A DNA stretch of 64,000 nucleotides. It comes from Paraflavitalea sp966211765 (lineage in GTDB: Bacteria > Bacteroidota > Bacteroidia > Chitinophagales > Chitinophagaceae). Below are positions 1 through 9,900 of the stretch, piece after piece; the first letter of the stretch is position 1, and each line of letters starts with the position of its first letter. Position numbers and translations under genes: made by a program. The notes beneath the pieces were generated by a model, which worked only from the letters and a program-made list of their open reading frames with translations, did not search any database and was not told the DNA's origin. The stretch is taken from assembly GCA_966211765.1 (NCBI GenBank), contig CBIHOV010000009.1:124001-188000 (forward strand), in the 5' to 3' direction.

Positions 1-1
1 C

Positions 2-508
2 AACAATGTAGCTATCCACATTTTATTGCAAAATGGTTGTGCAGCTACTCCCGCGCTGGCGGAAGCCACTAAATACCTTTCGCCTAAGATGGTGGCTAAG
101 TTGATAGAGGCAGGCGCTGATCCCAATACTGCTGGCTTTGCGAGCCCGAACCCCCTTTTGTTTGAAACAATGGGTACCAGCAAGCAGGAAAATGATATAG
201 CCATCTTATTGGTAAAAAGCGGGGCGCATGTAAATGTAAAGAACGATTATGGTAATACCCCCCTGATGGCTGCAGCCTTATCGGCCGGCACCTCAGTATT
301 ATGGAATGATGTCTGGCGCCTGGTGTTTTATCTATTACAGGATGCACAGGCCGACTATGCCTATACCGCTCCGGATGGACGTAGCTTTCCTGCTATTATC
401 AGGAATATCCGGGCGGAAGCAGCAGCCAAACAAATAACCATGCCCCCGCAATTCATTAAAGTGGTAACATGGTTGGATCAACAGAAGGTGGATACAGCTC
501 CAAATTGA
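2..508 (+). CDS. Ankyrin-repeat protein, C-terminal part (5' end outside window)
   Basis: The reading frame is open from base 2, so this is the end of a longer gene; a TTG at 26 is only an internal codon. The residues encoded before it (NNVAIHILLQNG) already read as an ankyrin helix. Ankyrin units are visible as VAKLIEAGADPN and, further on, AILLVKSGAHVNVKNDYGNTPLMAAAL. Ankyrin repeats bind protein partners; no catalytic motif is seen in this part. The last 60 residues (ending DQQKVDTAPN) lack clear repeats. The gene is followed on the same strand, after 47 bp, by a leucine-rich-repeat protein, so this end of the window is rich in repeat proteins. Confidence 0.8.
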   Translation, partial: NNVAIHILLQNGCAATPALAEATKYLSPKMVAKLIEAGADPNTAGFASPNPLLFETMGTSKQENDIAILLVKSGAHVNVKNDYGNTPLMAAALSAGTSVLWNDVWRLVFYLLQDAQADYAYTAPDGRSFPAIIRNIRAEAAAKQITMPPQFIKVVTWLDQQKVDTAPN

Positions 509-555
509 TACAATGAGTAAGTTTTTGACTAGCTATAGGTACAAATAAAGGAATA

Positions 556-1644
556 ATGCGTTGTGAATTTGAAACACTTAAAACCCGGGACTGTCTGATC
601 ATGCTCTTAATATGGCTATTCGGCCTACCCCTGGCATGCCGGTCACAATCCAAAAGGACTGCTCCTCTCGAAACGCCCATTGATAAGGTTTGGTGGGATG
701 GATTGACTGATGAATGGAAGACCATTTTGCTAATCAATCAGCAATTTAAAAAACAACAGTTGGACTTTTTTGCCCTTCAGGATAAATACATCAACAGGAT
801 GCACAAGGAGGGGGATGCCGATTATTCTCCTTTAAATACTTCATTGCATGAACTGAATGTAAAGCAGCGGTTTACTTTGGGATACCCGGATTTTTATGCA
901 AGGGCGCTTCGCATGAAATGGATTACTGATGGAGACAGTATTGATTTGGAAGCGCTGAAAAGCCTGGATAAAATTTACATGGTCAATGGACCAGGCGATC
1001 TTACACCGCTTAAGAAAATTACAGGTCTTAAGGTCTTGATCATTAACAGCTGCGGTATTGATGTGAATAGTCCAATAAATACCCATAAATTGGATCTGGA
1101 GCCATTGCGTTATTTGGAAAGCTTAGAAATATTGCAATGCGCTTCCCCGGCTTTGAAGTCCCTGGAACCCATAAAAGGGTTGATCAATTTGAGGGAATTG
1201 AATTGCGATAATAGTAAGGTAACAGATTTGTCGCCATTAAAGAAGCTCGTAAAGCTGGAAAAGCTTTCCTGTGGAGGGGATCTAAGAAATGCGTCAGTTA
1301 TAGGCAAGCTGGTGAATCTTAAGGAGCTATGCCTGAATGGTTGCAAAGGAATGCCTGCTCTTGCTAAGCTAAAACAATTAAAAAAGCTGTCGGTTGGTGA
1401 AAGTGAAATGGCTATCGTGCGGGCCGGTTACAGGATCACCAACATTGATAAATTAAAAGACCTGACAGCACTGGAGTTTTTGGATTTGGATTTCACCAGT
1501 TACAAGGGAAGTTTAGACATATTAAGTGGACTGCAAAACCTACAAGCAATCACTTTGCCTCCGGTGAGCCGTTCAATCATGCAGGAGTTTAAAAAACAAC
1601 ACCAAAACTGTGTCATTATCAACGCATTTCAGTATGAAAGATAA
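556..1644 (+). CDS. Leucine-rich-repeat exported protein
   Basis: A 362-aa protein with an N-terminal hydrophobic stretch (LLIWLFGLPLAC) that could be a signal peptide; the Cys could be lipidated but the lipobox is poor. An alternative ATG at 601 lies right before the hydrophobic stretch; the 556 start was kept because it supplies the positively charged n-region. From about residue 135 onward it has internalin-like repeats of about 22 residues, such as LINLRELNCDNSKVTDLSPL and LVNLKELCLNGCKGM. LRRs form curved protein-binding solenoids; no enzyme motif is visible. Its end overlaps the start of the following DKNYY gene, suggesting coupled translation of two exported proteins. Specific role unknown. 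Confidence 0.8.
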   Translation: MRCEFETLKTRDCLIMLLIWLFGLPLACRSQSKRTAPLETPIDKVWWDGLTDEWKTILLINQQFKKQQLDFFALQDKYINRMHKEGDADYSPLNTSLHELNVKQRFTLGYPDFYARALRMKWITDGDSIDLEALKSLDKIYMVNGPGDLTPLKKITGLKVLIINSCGIDVNSPINTHKLDLEPLRYLESLEILQCASPALKSLEPIKGLINLRELNCDNSKVTDLSPLKKLVKLEKLSCGGDLRNASVIGKLVNLKELCLNGCKGMPALAKLKQLKKLSVGESEMAIVRAGYRITNIDKLKDLTALEFLDLDFTSYKGSLDILSGLQNLQAITLPPVSRSIMQEFKKQHQNCVIINAFQYER

Positions 1645-2764
1645 TAATATAGTCATTTTGTTTAAAATGATGAGATGGATTATTAAAACCGTACTGGTGA
1701 TTTTGGGAGTTATCCCTTTTTCCAGGTGTAGTTCCGGGTATAAAGAGAAGGATGGAAAAGTAACTTTCAATGGTAAGGAAATTGATGGTAAAGGGTTTGT
1801 CGTATTGAATAGGTCCTTTGCTAAGAATGATTCCACTGTTTATTATAAGGAGAGGGCCTTTGAGTATGCAGATGTGGCTACGTTTGTAGCATTGGATGAG
1901 CACTATGCCAAAGACAAGGACAAAGCTTATTACTGCGACGAATACCGGGAGGGGCAAAGCTATTATTTAACAAAAAAGCAAACGATTGTAACCATAGAAA
2001 ATGCAATACCGGCATCTTTCGGGATACTGCAGGATGATTATGCAAAGGATGGCAGGCAGGCATATTATAAAGGCCTGGCATTTAAAGTGAAAGATGTGGC
2101 AAGTCTGGTAATAATAGATGGAAGATTCTTAAAGGATAAATACCAGGTTTATTTTGAGCAAGTCACCGTTAAAAATGCGGATGTAAATAGCTTCAGGATA
2201 CTCAACAACAACTACGCTAGCGACACCAATCGCATTTATTATTACGGTTTTCATAATGATATGAACAATGGGATACATGAAATACCATGCAACAGAGCAA
2301 CATTCACCCCACTGGAATACCCCTATTCAAAAGACAATGCAGCTGCGTTTTATGTGTACACAAAAATAATTGGGTCAGATGCCGCCAGTTTTTCAGTGGT
2401 AGGTAATGGGTTTTCGAAAGATAAGAACCATGTATATACCGAAGCGAAAATACTGCAAGGAGCAGATGCGGCCAGTTTTACCACCTTTCCTCAGGAAGAG
2501 TCGGTGGAGAGTGTTAATTACACAAAAGACAAAAGCCATGTATTTTATAAGGACAAAATGGTTAATGGGGTCAATATAGAAAGCTTTAAAGTATTGGGTT
2601 TAGGATATGCTACTGATGGTAAGCATGTTTATTTTCATACCAGCATCGTAAAGAATGCCGACCCCCTTACTTTTAAGGTCTATGCACACGGTTTTGGAGA
2701 TGCTGACGCAGAAGATGCAAAGCATAAATACGGGGAAGGTGTAAGAGTAGGGGAGGAGAAGTAA
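1634..2764 (+). CDS. DKNYY-repeat lipoprotein
   Basis: The protein carries many copies of a unit of the DKNYY family type: a Tyr-Ala-Lys-Asp turn, then a Tyr-Tyr or Val-Tyr strand, then an Ala-Asp-x-x-(S/T)-Phe turn, for example YAKDGRQAYYKG, FLKDKYQVYFEQ, YTKDKSHVFYKD and YATDGKHVYFHT. The ATG at 1634 overlaps the LRR gene by 11 bp; ATGs at 1667 and 1670 give a better lipoprotein signal (MRWIIKTVLVILGVIPFSRC) and may be the true start. The Cys after FSR is the likely lipidated residue, placing the protein in an outer or inner membrane leaflet. DKNYY proteins are common in Bacteroidota and their function is unknown. Confidence 0.82.
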   Translation: MKDNNIVILFKMMRWIIKTVLVILGVIPFSRCSSGYKEKDGKVTFNGKEIDGKGFVVLNRSFAKNDSTVYYKERAFEYADVATFVALDEHYAKDKDKAYYCDEYREGQSYYLTKKQTIVTIENAIPASFGILQDDYAKDGRQAYYKGLAFKVKDVASLVIIDGRFLKDKYQVYFEQVTVKNADVNSFRILNNNYASDTNRIYYYGFHNDMNNGIHEIPCNRATFTPLEYPYSKDNAAAFYVYTKIIGSDAASFSVVGNGFSKDKNHVYTEAKILQGADAASFTTFPQEESVESVNYTKDKSHVFYKDKMVNGVNIESFKVLGLGYATDGKHVYFHTSIVKNADPLTFKVYAHGFGDADAEDAKHKYGEGVRVGEEK

Positions 2765-2845
2765 ATAAATGATCCCAACCTGGCTATATCATTTTGACTT
2801 CCAGGTGTCAAATCGGGGGGCTTATATCTCCGCTCCTCATCACGT

Positions 2846-3061
2846 CTAAGATGCTGCTTCTTCAGAAGTCCCTGCCTGAGCACTTTTTATATTGAGTTTG
2901 GCGATATCCTTCAGCCATTTAAATTCTGCACCGGAAAGCTTTTTTAGTTTTTTCTTGTCAAAATCCTTGATGCCCTCTATGAATTGCTTTTGCTTTTCAT
3001 TCAGATGTCCGGAATTCAGTGCTTTTATGGCTTCTTGATGGTAAAGTTCAAGGCTTGTCAT
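2846..3061 (-). CDS. Small hypothetical protein (71 aa)
   Basis: A short minus-strand gene with an ATG at 3061 preceded by an AGGT-type purine stretch. The product is highly charged and helical (KDFDKKKLKKLSGAEFKWLK), with no signal peptide or membrane segment. It sits alone between the DKNYY gene and the methyltransferase, both on the opposite strand. No family recognised; composition and codon use look like genuine coding sequence, but its size leaves doubt. Confidence 0.5.
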   Translation of the reverse strand: MTSLELYHQEAIKALNSGHLNEKQKQFIEGIKDFDKKKLKKLSGAEFKWLKDIAKLNIKSAQAGTSEEAAS

Positions 3062-3176
3062 GGTATATTTTACCTTTTGGTGTCGAAATTGAAGGTATGG
3101 TGAAATCCGCTAAAAGTAGTACATATTAAGGTCCGCCCCAAACTTTAAAAACTAGTAGCATCTTCTATTAAGTCAG

Positions 3177-3209
3177 TTTTGCTAAATGCTCCGTATTTCA
3201 GCTAATTTG
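3177..3209 (+). promoter_or_regulatory. Possible Bacteroidota-type promoter for the methyltransferase
   Basis: TTTTG at 3177-3181 and TAATTTG at 3203-3209, 21 bp apart, resemble the Bacteroidota -33 (TTTG) and -7 (TAnnTTTG) elements; the -7 lacks one T. The start codon at 3229 lies 19 bp downstream. Assigned by eye only. Confidence 0.35.
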
Positions 3210-3228
3210 CTGTTGTAAATCAACGATC

Positions 3229-3837
3229 ATGCAAAACCCGCTCAGGGAAACTTTCGGCAATATTGATATCTACCTCTTTGACCAATTATTGAAGGGGCGT
3301 TACGACAATGCCCATAAAGTGTTGGACGTAGGCTGCGGAGCTGGGCGAAACCTATACTACTTCCTACGTAATGGATTTGAGGTATTTGGTGTTGACCCCG
3401 ATCCACGGGCTGTGCAAGCCGTGAAGGAATTATCAGCAGCGCTGGCGCCTGCTAATCCCCTCGATAATTTTAATGTTAGTCCGGCAGAAGCACTTCCTTA
3501 CAACTATGCTGCATTTGATTTGGTTATTTGCAGCGCTGTATTACACTTTGCAAAAGACGAAGATCATTTTGACACGATGTTGCGGTCAATGTTCAGGGTA
3601 TTAAAACCCGGCGGCTACTTTTTTGCCAGGCTGGCATCGGATATTGGGTTGGAAGCATTGGTGAAACCCCTGGGCAATAGCCGTTATTTACTACCGGATG
3701 GCTCTGAACGCTTTTTGGTGAATGAACAAACCCTGTTAAAGTATACCGCCGAATTGGGTGAATTATACGAGCCTATAAAAACTACTAACGTTCAAAATGC
3801 ACGCTGTATGACTACCTGGTGTGTACGGAAAAGATAG
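3229..3837 (+). CDS. Class I SAM-dependent methyltransferase
   Basis: A 202-aa protein with the Rossmann-fold methyltransferase signature. Motif I VLDVGCGAGRN (about residues 32-42) binds SAM, the acidic loop VFGVDPDP follows, and the post-motif FDLVICSAVLHF and VLKPGGYFF strands are at the expected spacing. Substrate not deducible; the family (methyltransferase type 11/25-like) includes small-molecule and tellurite-type methyltransferases. No signal peptide, so cytoplasmic. It is a single gene with its own probable promoter and a hairpin about 60 bp downstream. Confidence 0.88.
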   Translation: MQNPLRETFGNIDIYLFDQLLKGRYDNAHKVLDVGCGAGRNLYYFLRNGFEVFGVDPDPRAVQAVKELSAALAPANPLDNFNVSPAEALPYNYAAFDLVICSAVLHFAKDEDHFDTMLRSMFRVLKPGGYFFARLASDIGLEALVKPLGNSRYLLPDGSERFLVNEQTLLKYTAELGELYEPIKTTNVQNARCMTTWCVRKR

Positions 3838-4182
3838 TACAGATCGTATTAAATGTATATTACCATTCGCAATAGTCCCATCTTTACTTCAGTAGAACTA
3901 CCCGAAAAATCGGGTAGATTATATGTTTCCTTTTTAAATAGGAAACTTAATTTCGATCCTTCATTCAAATAGGCTCTCCCCAAATTGTAGCTAAATCCCT
4001 TCCCAACAGAAAATAAACCTGGAAAAGGCAAACTGATCTTGTTCTAACAGTCGTTGCGATAGCAACCGCAGCGTCAACCCCCGGTACCCCGGCACTCTCC
4101 ATTTCATTCCCGTTAGTAGTAGGCATCCAGGCAGGCTTGTACTGTCTGACTGTATCCTTATTGTCATTATCAAATAATTACC
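3838..4182. other. Intergenic region upstream of the 19-kb operon
   Basis: A 345-bp stretch without a convincing gene. It holds two successive hairpins (arms 3898-3905/3910-3917 and 3925-3930/3941-3946), then about 230 bp before the EEP gene start at 4183 that must contain the operon promoter. No clear -33/-7 pair was found. Short open frames here have no recognisable content. Confidence 0.6.
3898..3917 (+). terminator. Hairpin, probable terminator after the methyltransferase
   Basis: Perfect 8-bp stem CTACCCGA/TCGGGTAG with an AAAA loop, 60 bp after the methyltransferase stop. The following sequence is A/T-rich and runs into a second hairpin (GTTTCC/GGAAAC) whose loop holds a T5 run. Termination is likely but the U-tract is not directly adjacent. 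Confidence 0.45.
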
Positions 4183-5184
4183 ATGAAAATTGTTTCCTGG
4201 AACCTGAAGAATATTGGGCAAACCAAACTCGGAAATGCTTTCAGTCCTACCTACAATGCTTACGGGCTGGGCAATAATGTACTCGACTTCATGATGGGCC
4301 TGGTGATGGGAAGGCCACGATGGAATGCCGTTGCAGGACTGAGTGCCAACCCGGCAGACATATTTGTTGTCATTGAGCTAAAAACTGGGGGTACCGGCAA
4401 GGGTCAGGGTATCAGTGGTACTTGTCTTCCTACCCTCAATGGCATCAGGACTGCCATGAATACCATGGTTGCTCAACTATATCCCGGTAACCCAAATCCG
4501 CCCTATACATATAATTATATAGTACCTCAGATCGTGGGCTATCATGAAACAGTCGGCATCCTGTACAATACCCAAAGACTGAATGTTTTATCGGCACAGG
4601 CCTTCCGTGACCATGCCACCCAAAAATGGATCAACCCCCGTACACCTTATGGCGCCCTCTTCCAGGTGATCGGAAGCCCCGATAGTTTCCAGGTAGTAGG
4701 CATCCATGCACCGCCACCCAAAGGAGGTAATGGGATAAAGTACCGCCCGCCAATCGAATATTGTGTTAAACTGCCTGGCATTGCTCCGGCTGGCATGACC
4801 AACACCTTCATCATGGGCGATTTTAACTGTAATCCTGCTTCCTTTTACGTTAAAAATATACCAGGTGGCACCCAGAATGTGTTTCCCTTTGCCGGATTGC
4901 CTGCCTACGGCACACTGATAGCCAACGGTACCTTGTCGAGTGTACGCACCAAGCCAGCCAATTCCATGCCGCCACCTGCCAATTACCTGAGCGATGCTTA
5001 TGACAATATAATATACAACGCAGCCCTTCCCGGCGGCCCCCAGGAACTGGTAGTGGATATGATCGGCTCGGCCCGCAACATGAATGCCCTTGGCCTTCCA
5101 CCCCTGGTGGGTACCAACCTGGTGGCATTGGTAAATGCTTACAACAAAGTGAGCGATCACATGCCTGTAGTGATAGAATGGTAA
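4183..5184 (+). CDS. Endonuclease/exonuclease/phosphatase (DNase I-like) family protein
   Basis: A 333-aa protein with the full set of EEP-fold motifs in order: SWNLKN (Asn7), VVIELKT (Glu65, metal ligand), VGIHAPP (His175), MGDFNCN (Asp213, Asn215) and SDHMPVV (Asp325, His326). All catalytic positions are present, so a metal-dependent phosphodiesterase or phosphomonoesterase is expected. Substrate could be nucleic acid, a nucleotide or a phospholipid. There is no signal peptide (MKIVSWNLKN begins directly with the first beta strand). It is the first gene of the 19-kb operon and lies 18 bp before the next gene. An EEP enzyme heading a block of non-enzymatic beta-rich proteins is unusual. Confidence 0.85.
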   Translation: MKIVSWNLKNIGQTKLGNAFSPTYNAYGLGNNVLDFMMGLVMGRPRWNAVAGLSANPADIFVVIELKTGGTGKGQGISGTCLPTLNGIRTAMNTMVAQLYPGNPNPPYTYNYIVPQIVGYHETVGILYNTQRLNVLSAQAFRDHATQKWINPRTPYGALFQVIGSPDSFQVVGIHAPPPKGGNGIKYRPPIEYCVKLPGIAPAGMTNTFIMGDFNCNPASFYVKNIPGGTQNVFPFAGLPAYGTLIANGTLSSVRTKPANSMPPPANYLSDAYDNIIYNAALPGGPQELVVDMIGSARNMNALGLPPLVGTNLVALVNAYNKVSDHMPVVIEW

Positions 5185-5202
5185 TACAATAAAACAACGA
5201 CT

Positions 5203-6369
5203 ATGTCCAACTGGAAATTCACGGATCAATATGGTAGTACCTATCCGGCATTGGCCAACAGTATACTCAGCATCCTGGTATTTGATATAACCGGCACGTC
5301 GCCCGTCACCGGTACGGCATTCAGCGCCAACCTCGATCTGACAGCCACGGGAACTGCCATGAACGTACTGGCCAAACTCACCGGCGTCACTACCATTGCC
5401 ATGACGGGCACCGTGACTACTGACAACAATACGCTTTCAGTAAACCTGCAGGCATCTGATACAACTGCACTGACCACCGCGCTCGCTGCCTGCATTCCGA
5501 TCATCGGAGGCCAGATCTTAAAAAGCACCGGCATTAGTATTGTAACTGTTACAAGTACCACGCAAACCAGCGATGACGATCCCACCACAGATGAGATAGA
5601 CCTGAGTATGACCATCGCTTTAGGCAGCGGTACAGGTACCCTGACGACGCAAATACCCATGTCAGATGGGTTCTTCCATATATCGGCCAGCTTTACCAAT
5701 TTCGGCATCGGCCTCAGCGACCTGAATTTCCTGGTACCCGGCAGCAATAATTTCAGCAGTTGTTTCCCTGCTACCCAATTAGGGCCTTATTATAATCCCC
5801 AAACAAAACTGGAATTGCTGAGTATGGGTGTCACACTCTATGTAAGTACCACCCCTTCGCTCAGTGTGGTCGTAAGCGGGGTCGATATTTCCATTGGTAT
5901 TACCAATATACCTATTTACCAAAAGGCCCTGTACCTTAACCCCCTCGCCGTATGGGTCAGTGTAGCTAATGTGAATACAACTCCTACGCCTACCTGGGGG
6001 CTGGAGGGCAATTTTGTGCTCTGTAATTACAACCGTCCGGGCGATACCGCCAATCCCGACTTCAGCTTCGACCTGCAGATGGGATTCCCTAACCCACCCA
6101 CCGAACCGAATTTCAGCCTGTCGGGTAATTTCGACAATCCCTATAACCAGCCCGTATCGCAGATCGTGTCCGACCTGATGGGGCAGACCACCGATCTGGG
6201 TATCGGTAACACCATCACCCTGCAGAAATTCGATTTCTATACAGCGGCCAATGTGACTACCGGCACCATATCCGATTTTGAAGTGGAGATCGCCATGTCG
6301 GGCCAGTTTGGCATATTCGAGAATTTTTCACTTGAATCCTTCAGCCTCTCAGTTGCCTATTCAGCGTAA
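5203..6369 (+). CDS. Uncharacterised beta-rich protein (388 aa), operon gene 2
   Basis: No known domain recognised with certainty. The sequence is Thr/Ser/Ile/Asn-rich and strongly beta-strand forming throughout, with alternating hydrophobic patterns such as SLSVVVSGVDISIGITNIPI. A segment ISASFTNFGIGLSDLNFLVP has the look of the repeated beta layers in DUF6603-type proteins, as does the 1090-aa protein two genes on. There is no signal peptide, transmembrane helix or C-terminal secretion domain. The long run of short amphipathic strands suggests an elongated beta-sandwich or groove. Gaps to neighbours are 18 and 23 bp, so it is cotranscribed. Confidence 0.85.
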   Translation: MSNWKFTDQYGSTYPALANSILSILVFDITGTSPVTGTAFSANLDLTATGTAMNVLAKLTGVTTIAMTGTVTTDNNTLSVNLQASDTTALTTALAACIPIIGGQILKSTGISIVTVTSTTQTSDDDPTTDEIDLSMTIALGSGTGTLTTQIPMSDGFFHISASFTNFGIGLSDLNFLVPGSNNFSSCFPATQLGPYYNPQTKLELLSMGVTLYVSTTPSLSVVVSGVDISIGITNIPIYQKALYLNPLAVWVSVANVNTTPTPTWGLEGNFVLCNYNRPGDTANPDFSFDLQMGFPNPPTEPNFSLSGNFDNPYNQPVSQIVSDLMGQTTDLGIGNTITLQKFDFYTAANVTTGTISDFEVEIAMSGQFGIFENFSLESFSLSVAYSA

Positions 6370-6392
6370 CTGTAAGGCGTAAATATTATACC

Positions 6393-6905
6393 ATGAGTAG
6401 TACTGCTATCAATTTCAAAGCCACCCTGCTGATCGGTGAACAAACTGTGCCACTGGCCTCGGAGATCGCCTTTGGTGATGATCAGTCGCAGGACGGTGTG
6501 ACCAACGGCTTTCTCTTCAAACTCGACCGGCAGCCCGGCGATCCACCCGTGACGGTCTATCTCGGTGATGTGATCAATTTCATCGAGACCAAACTCGGCG
6601 CCTCCGACCTGTCGCAAAGCCCGGATATGGGACTGATCTCACAAGCCATTCCCTCTCTTACACCGGCCAACTTCAATTCATCCAACCAGGCGATGGTGAA
6701 TGTATATGAGTTCTCGATCAATTCCACCACCAAAGAGTTCCTGTTTTCCTTCAACCTCGATGTGGAAGGCACCGATCCCTCAACAGGCCTCATTGCACTG
6801 CCCGGCGACCTCAACAAGTGGTTGAAGATCGATAGTATCTCCATTTCTTTTTCCGCCACTTCGGGTTCGTCTTCACAAACCCAACAAACACCATCCAATT
6901 CTTAA
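6393..6905 (+). CDS. Small paralogue of the DUF6603-like protein N-terminus (170 aa), operon gene 3
   Basis: The first about 70 residues resemble the N-terminus of the following 1090-aa protein: both begin MS and share an IG...VPLA/VALA-(S/A)E segment, then a Phe-rich strand, then LGDVINFIETKLG here versus IGSFMTFVGQQFG there. The rest (about residues 90-160) is again beta-rich (EFLFSFNLDVEG, KIDSISISFSA) and ends in a Ser/Gln-rich tail. No signal peptide. It may be a stand-alone version of an assembly or capping domain that is fused in its larger neighbour. Function unknown; the paralogy was judged by eye. Confidence 0.82.
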   Translation: MSSTAINFKATLLIGEQTVPLASEIAFGDDQSQDGVTNGFLFKLDRQPGDPPVTVYLGDVINFIETKLGASDLSQSPDMGLISQAIPSLTPANFNSSNQAMVNVYEFSINSTTKEFLFSFNLDVEGTDPSTGLIALPGDLNKWLKIDSISISFSATSGSSSQTQQTPSNS

Positions 6906-6925
6906 GTATCTCTCAACCTGCAACT

Positions 6926-9900
6926 ATGTCCACCAACGTAGACCTCAAAATAGGCATCAACCTTGAAATTGGTTCTGTTCCTGTAGCCCTGGCCGCAGAA
7001 CTGACCACTACCGATACGGCAACCATCTATACTTTCAATGGTTGTGTACAAAATGCCGTGATCGACATCGGCTCCTTCATGACTTTTGTGGGCCAGCAGT
7101 TTGGTCTCGATGTACAACTGCCGCCCGAGCTCAACCTCGAAGCCATCATTGATTATGTAGCGGGACAGGTGATCTATACTTCACCCAAAACCGGGGCCAC
7201 CACTACCGAGTTGGGCGTGTCCGCTAAGTTTGAGCTCGTGTACTCCAATGGAGGCAATACCGATAAAGTAACCCTTACTTTCTATGCCGATACCATCCTG
7301 CAGTCGGGATCAACCGGTACCAATCCTTATGTAGTAGGCGCCGCTATTGATACCGACCTGGCCTTTAAGAACCTGCCGTTGGTGGGTAGCATACCAGTAT
7401 TTAATGAATACACCCTCAAGCATATTGGATTTTCCTATACCAATGCCGATCCTGCAACAACAGGCAAGCCCGTCACGTTCAATATTCCCAAAGTAGATAC
7501 CTCGGCCAACCCGCTTTATACCCGCACCATTGGTGATGGCAAAGAAAAAAACAATTATTCCGTCAGTACCACAGGCGATCAAACAACATTCACACTTGGT
7601 CAGGGTGGCTTCTCCCTTACCGCAGGGCTCATGCGCGAAGGATCGGCCACGGCAGAAAATAATTTTGCCCTGCCTATGTCACTGCCCCCGGCAACACCCT
7701 CCGCTAATCCTGCACCCTATTATAACAATCCACAGAATAAAGTACAAACCAGTCCGCCGGCCAGCCCTGCGCATTGGATCAATGTAAACAAAACCTTTGG
7801 CCCCGTAAACCTGCAAAAGATCGGGCTCAATTACCAATCGGGCGAAGCTACTTTCGGTATCTCCGCAGGAATGACCATGGGTGGCTTTACCCTCGATGTG
7901 CAGGGCCTTTGCATCACCTTCCCGCTGCCCTTGCCGGGTATGCCTGCGGGCAATTCTGTCAGCTTCGATATCCAGGGCCTGGGTATGGATTTTAGCGAGC
8001 CAGGTCTCGAGATCGGTGGCGCTTTTCTCAAATCCGTTGATCCCAATACAAATATCACCAACTACTTTGGCGAGGTCATCGTGCAGGTAGCCGAGTTTGG
8101 CTTCAAAGCCATCGGCGGTTATGCACCTGCGCAGGATAGCAAGCCCGCTGCCTTCTTTATTTATGCCAACCTGGAAATTCCACTCGGCGGCCCGCCCTTC
8201 TTCTATGTATCAGGCCTGGCTTTCGGCTTCGGGGTCAATTATGCCCTGATATTGCCTACCATCGATACCCTGCCCACTTACCTGTTGTTGCCCAATATGG
8301 CGCCGCCCCAGGGCAATGCGCAAAATGCACTCACCAGTGTTATCGGCCAGTTGCAGAACGGCAGCGTGATCAAATACCAGGCAGGGGAGTACTGGGTAGG
8401 TTTCGGCGTACAGTTTACTTCCTTCGATATGGTGTCCGCCTTTGCCATGCTCACCTTCTCCTTTGGAGTAGATATGCAGATAGCCCTGCTCGGTAGTTGT
8501 GCCATCGTGCTGCCCGAAGGTGCGCCCGATGCATTGGCAAGCATCCAGGTAAACCTGGTAGCAGCCATCACACCTTCCACCGGCCTCATCAATATTGCAG
8601 GCGTTATCACACCGGCTTCCTATATTTTTGGCCCCTTTGTAAAACTCAGCGGAGGCTTTGCTTTCTATCTCTGGTTTGCTGGCGAGCACAAAGGAGATTT
8701 TGTGGTGAGCCTTGGCGGTTACCACCCTGCTTTTGTGAAACCCGACTGGTACCCCGCCGTGCCGCGCATCCGCGTTACTTTCAACCTCGGGCCCTTCCAG
8801 GCTTCCGGTTCTGCTTACCTGGCCCTCACACCTTCCATGTTCATGGCCGGTATGGCAGTCTCTGCCACTTTCGATGCCTCCGTGGTGAAAGTATGGTTCA
8901 GTCTCGGCGCTGATTTTCTCATCGGTTGGTCGCCCTTCCAGTACGAAGCCGATGCCTATGTCAATATCGGTTGCAGCCTCAACCTGGGCCTGTTTACCAT
9001 CAAAATACATGTAGGCGCCGACCTGCAACTCTGGGGACCACCTTTTGGCGGTGTTGCCGATGTAGACCTCGACGTTGTTTCCATCACCATCAAATTTGGA
9101 TCGGATGCGGCCGCCCCTGTACCCGTCACCTGGCAAAATCTGGAACAGAACTTCCTGCCACCGCCTGTAACTCCTAAGCAGCCCGCACCGCAGCAACAGA
9201 AACAGCAACTGAAATCCACCCAACGCATAAAGGCAATGAGCCTTGCTGCTGAAGCGCCTGCGCCGCTGGCGGATGAACCCACTACCACCGCCAATGTATC
9301 CGCTTCCGTATCCACCGGCCTGCTGGGTAAAGATGCAACCAGCCAGGATGGCGAGATCTGGGACTGGCTATTGGACCCGGACAATTTCAACATTGTAACG
9401 ACTACCACCATTCCTGCCAATTTTGCCAACTGGGCTACGGGCGCCACCACCACTGCTTCTATTCCCAACGATCCTACGCAATACAACAGTGCCAGCATAG
9501 ATACCAGCAGCCATCCTTATCTCGAACTGGCCGCCGGTACAAACACCTTTTCTCCCACACAGGTATGGAACCCCAATATCAATGTGAAGCCGATGAAGTT
9601 CTCCAATGTGCAGTCCGTACATACCATCGCACTGCGCAAACGTGAGACCTCCGACGGCAGTGGCCAGTTCAGTAACTACCTCAGCAATGTGACCATTGAT
9701 CCCGTGCTCGGCAGCAGCAATACCGCCCTTTGGGGCGATCCAAGCCTGCCAGCCAACAATGCCAATACCCCCACATTGCTTCCTGAGACCTTGCTCGGCT
9801 TCAACATTACACCCGTGCCTCGTGATCCCGATACCGTGAACAATGTACCCCTCATCGACCTGTTGTTTACCGGTGGCGAGCAAACCAACTTCAGTTATAC

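Noticed and set aside
3061..3228. tRNA or small RNA in the spacer before the methyltransferase
   Set aside because: No cloverleaf or stable stem found; only a promoter-like pair is visible.
8210..9223. Long minus-strand open frame opposite the 1090-aa gene
   Set aside because: It is a shadow of the strong codon bias of the plus gene; the hypothetical product is His/Gly/Arg/Cys-rich without any domain, and the plus gene fits the operon spacing.
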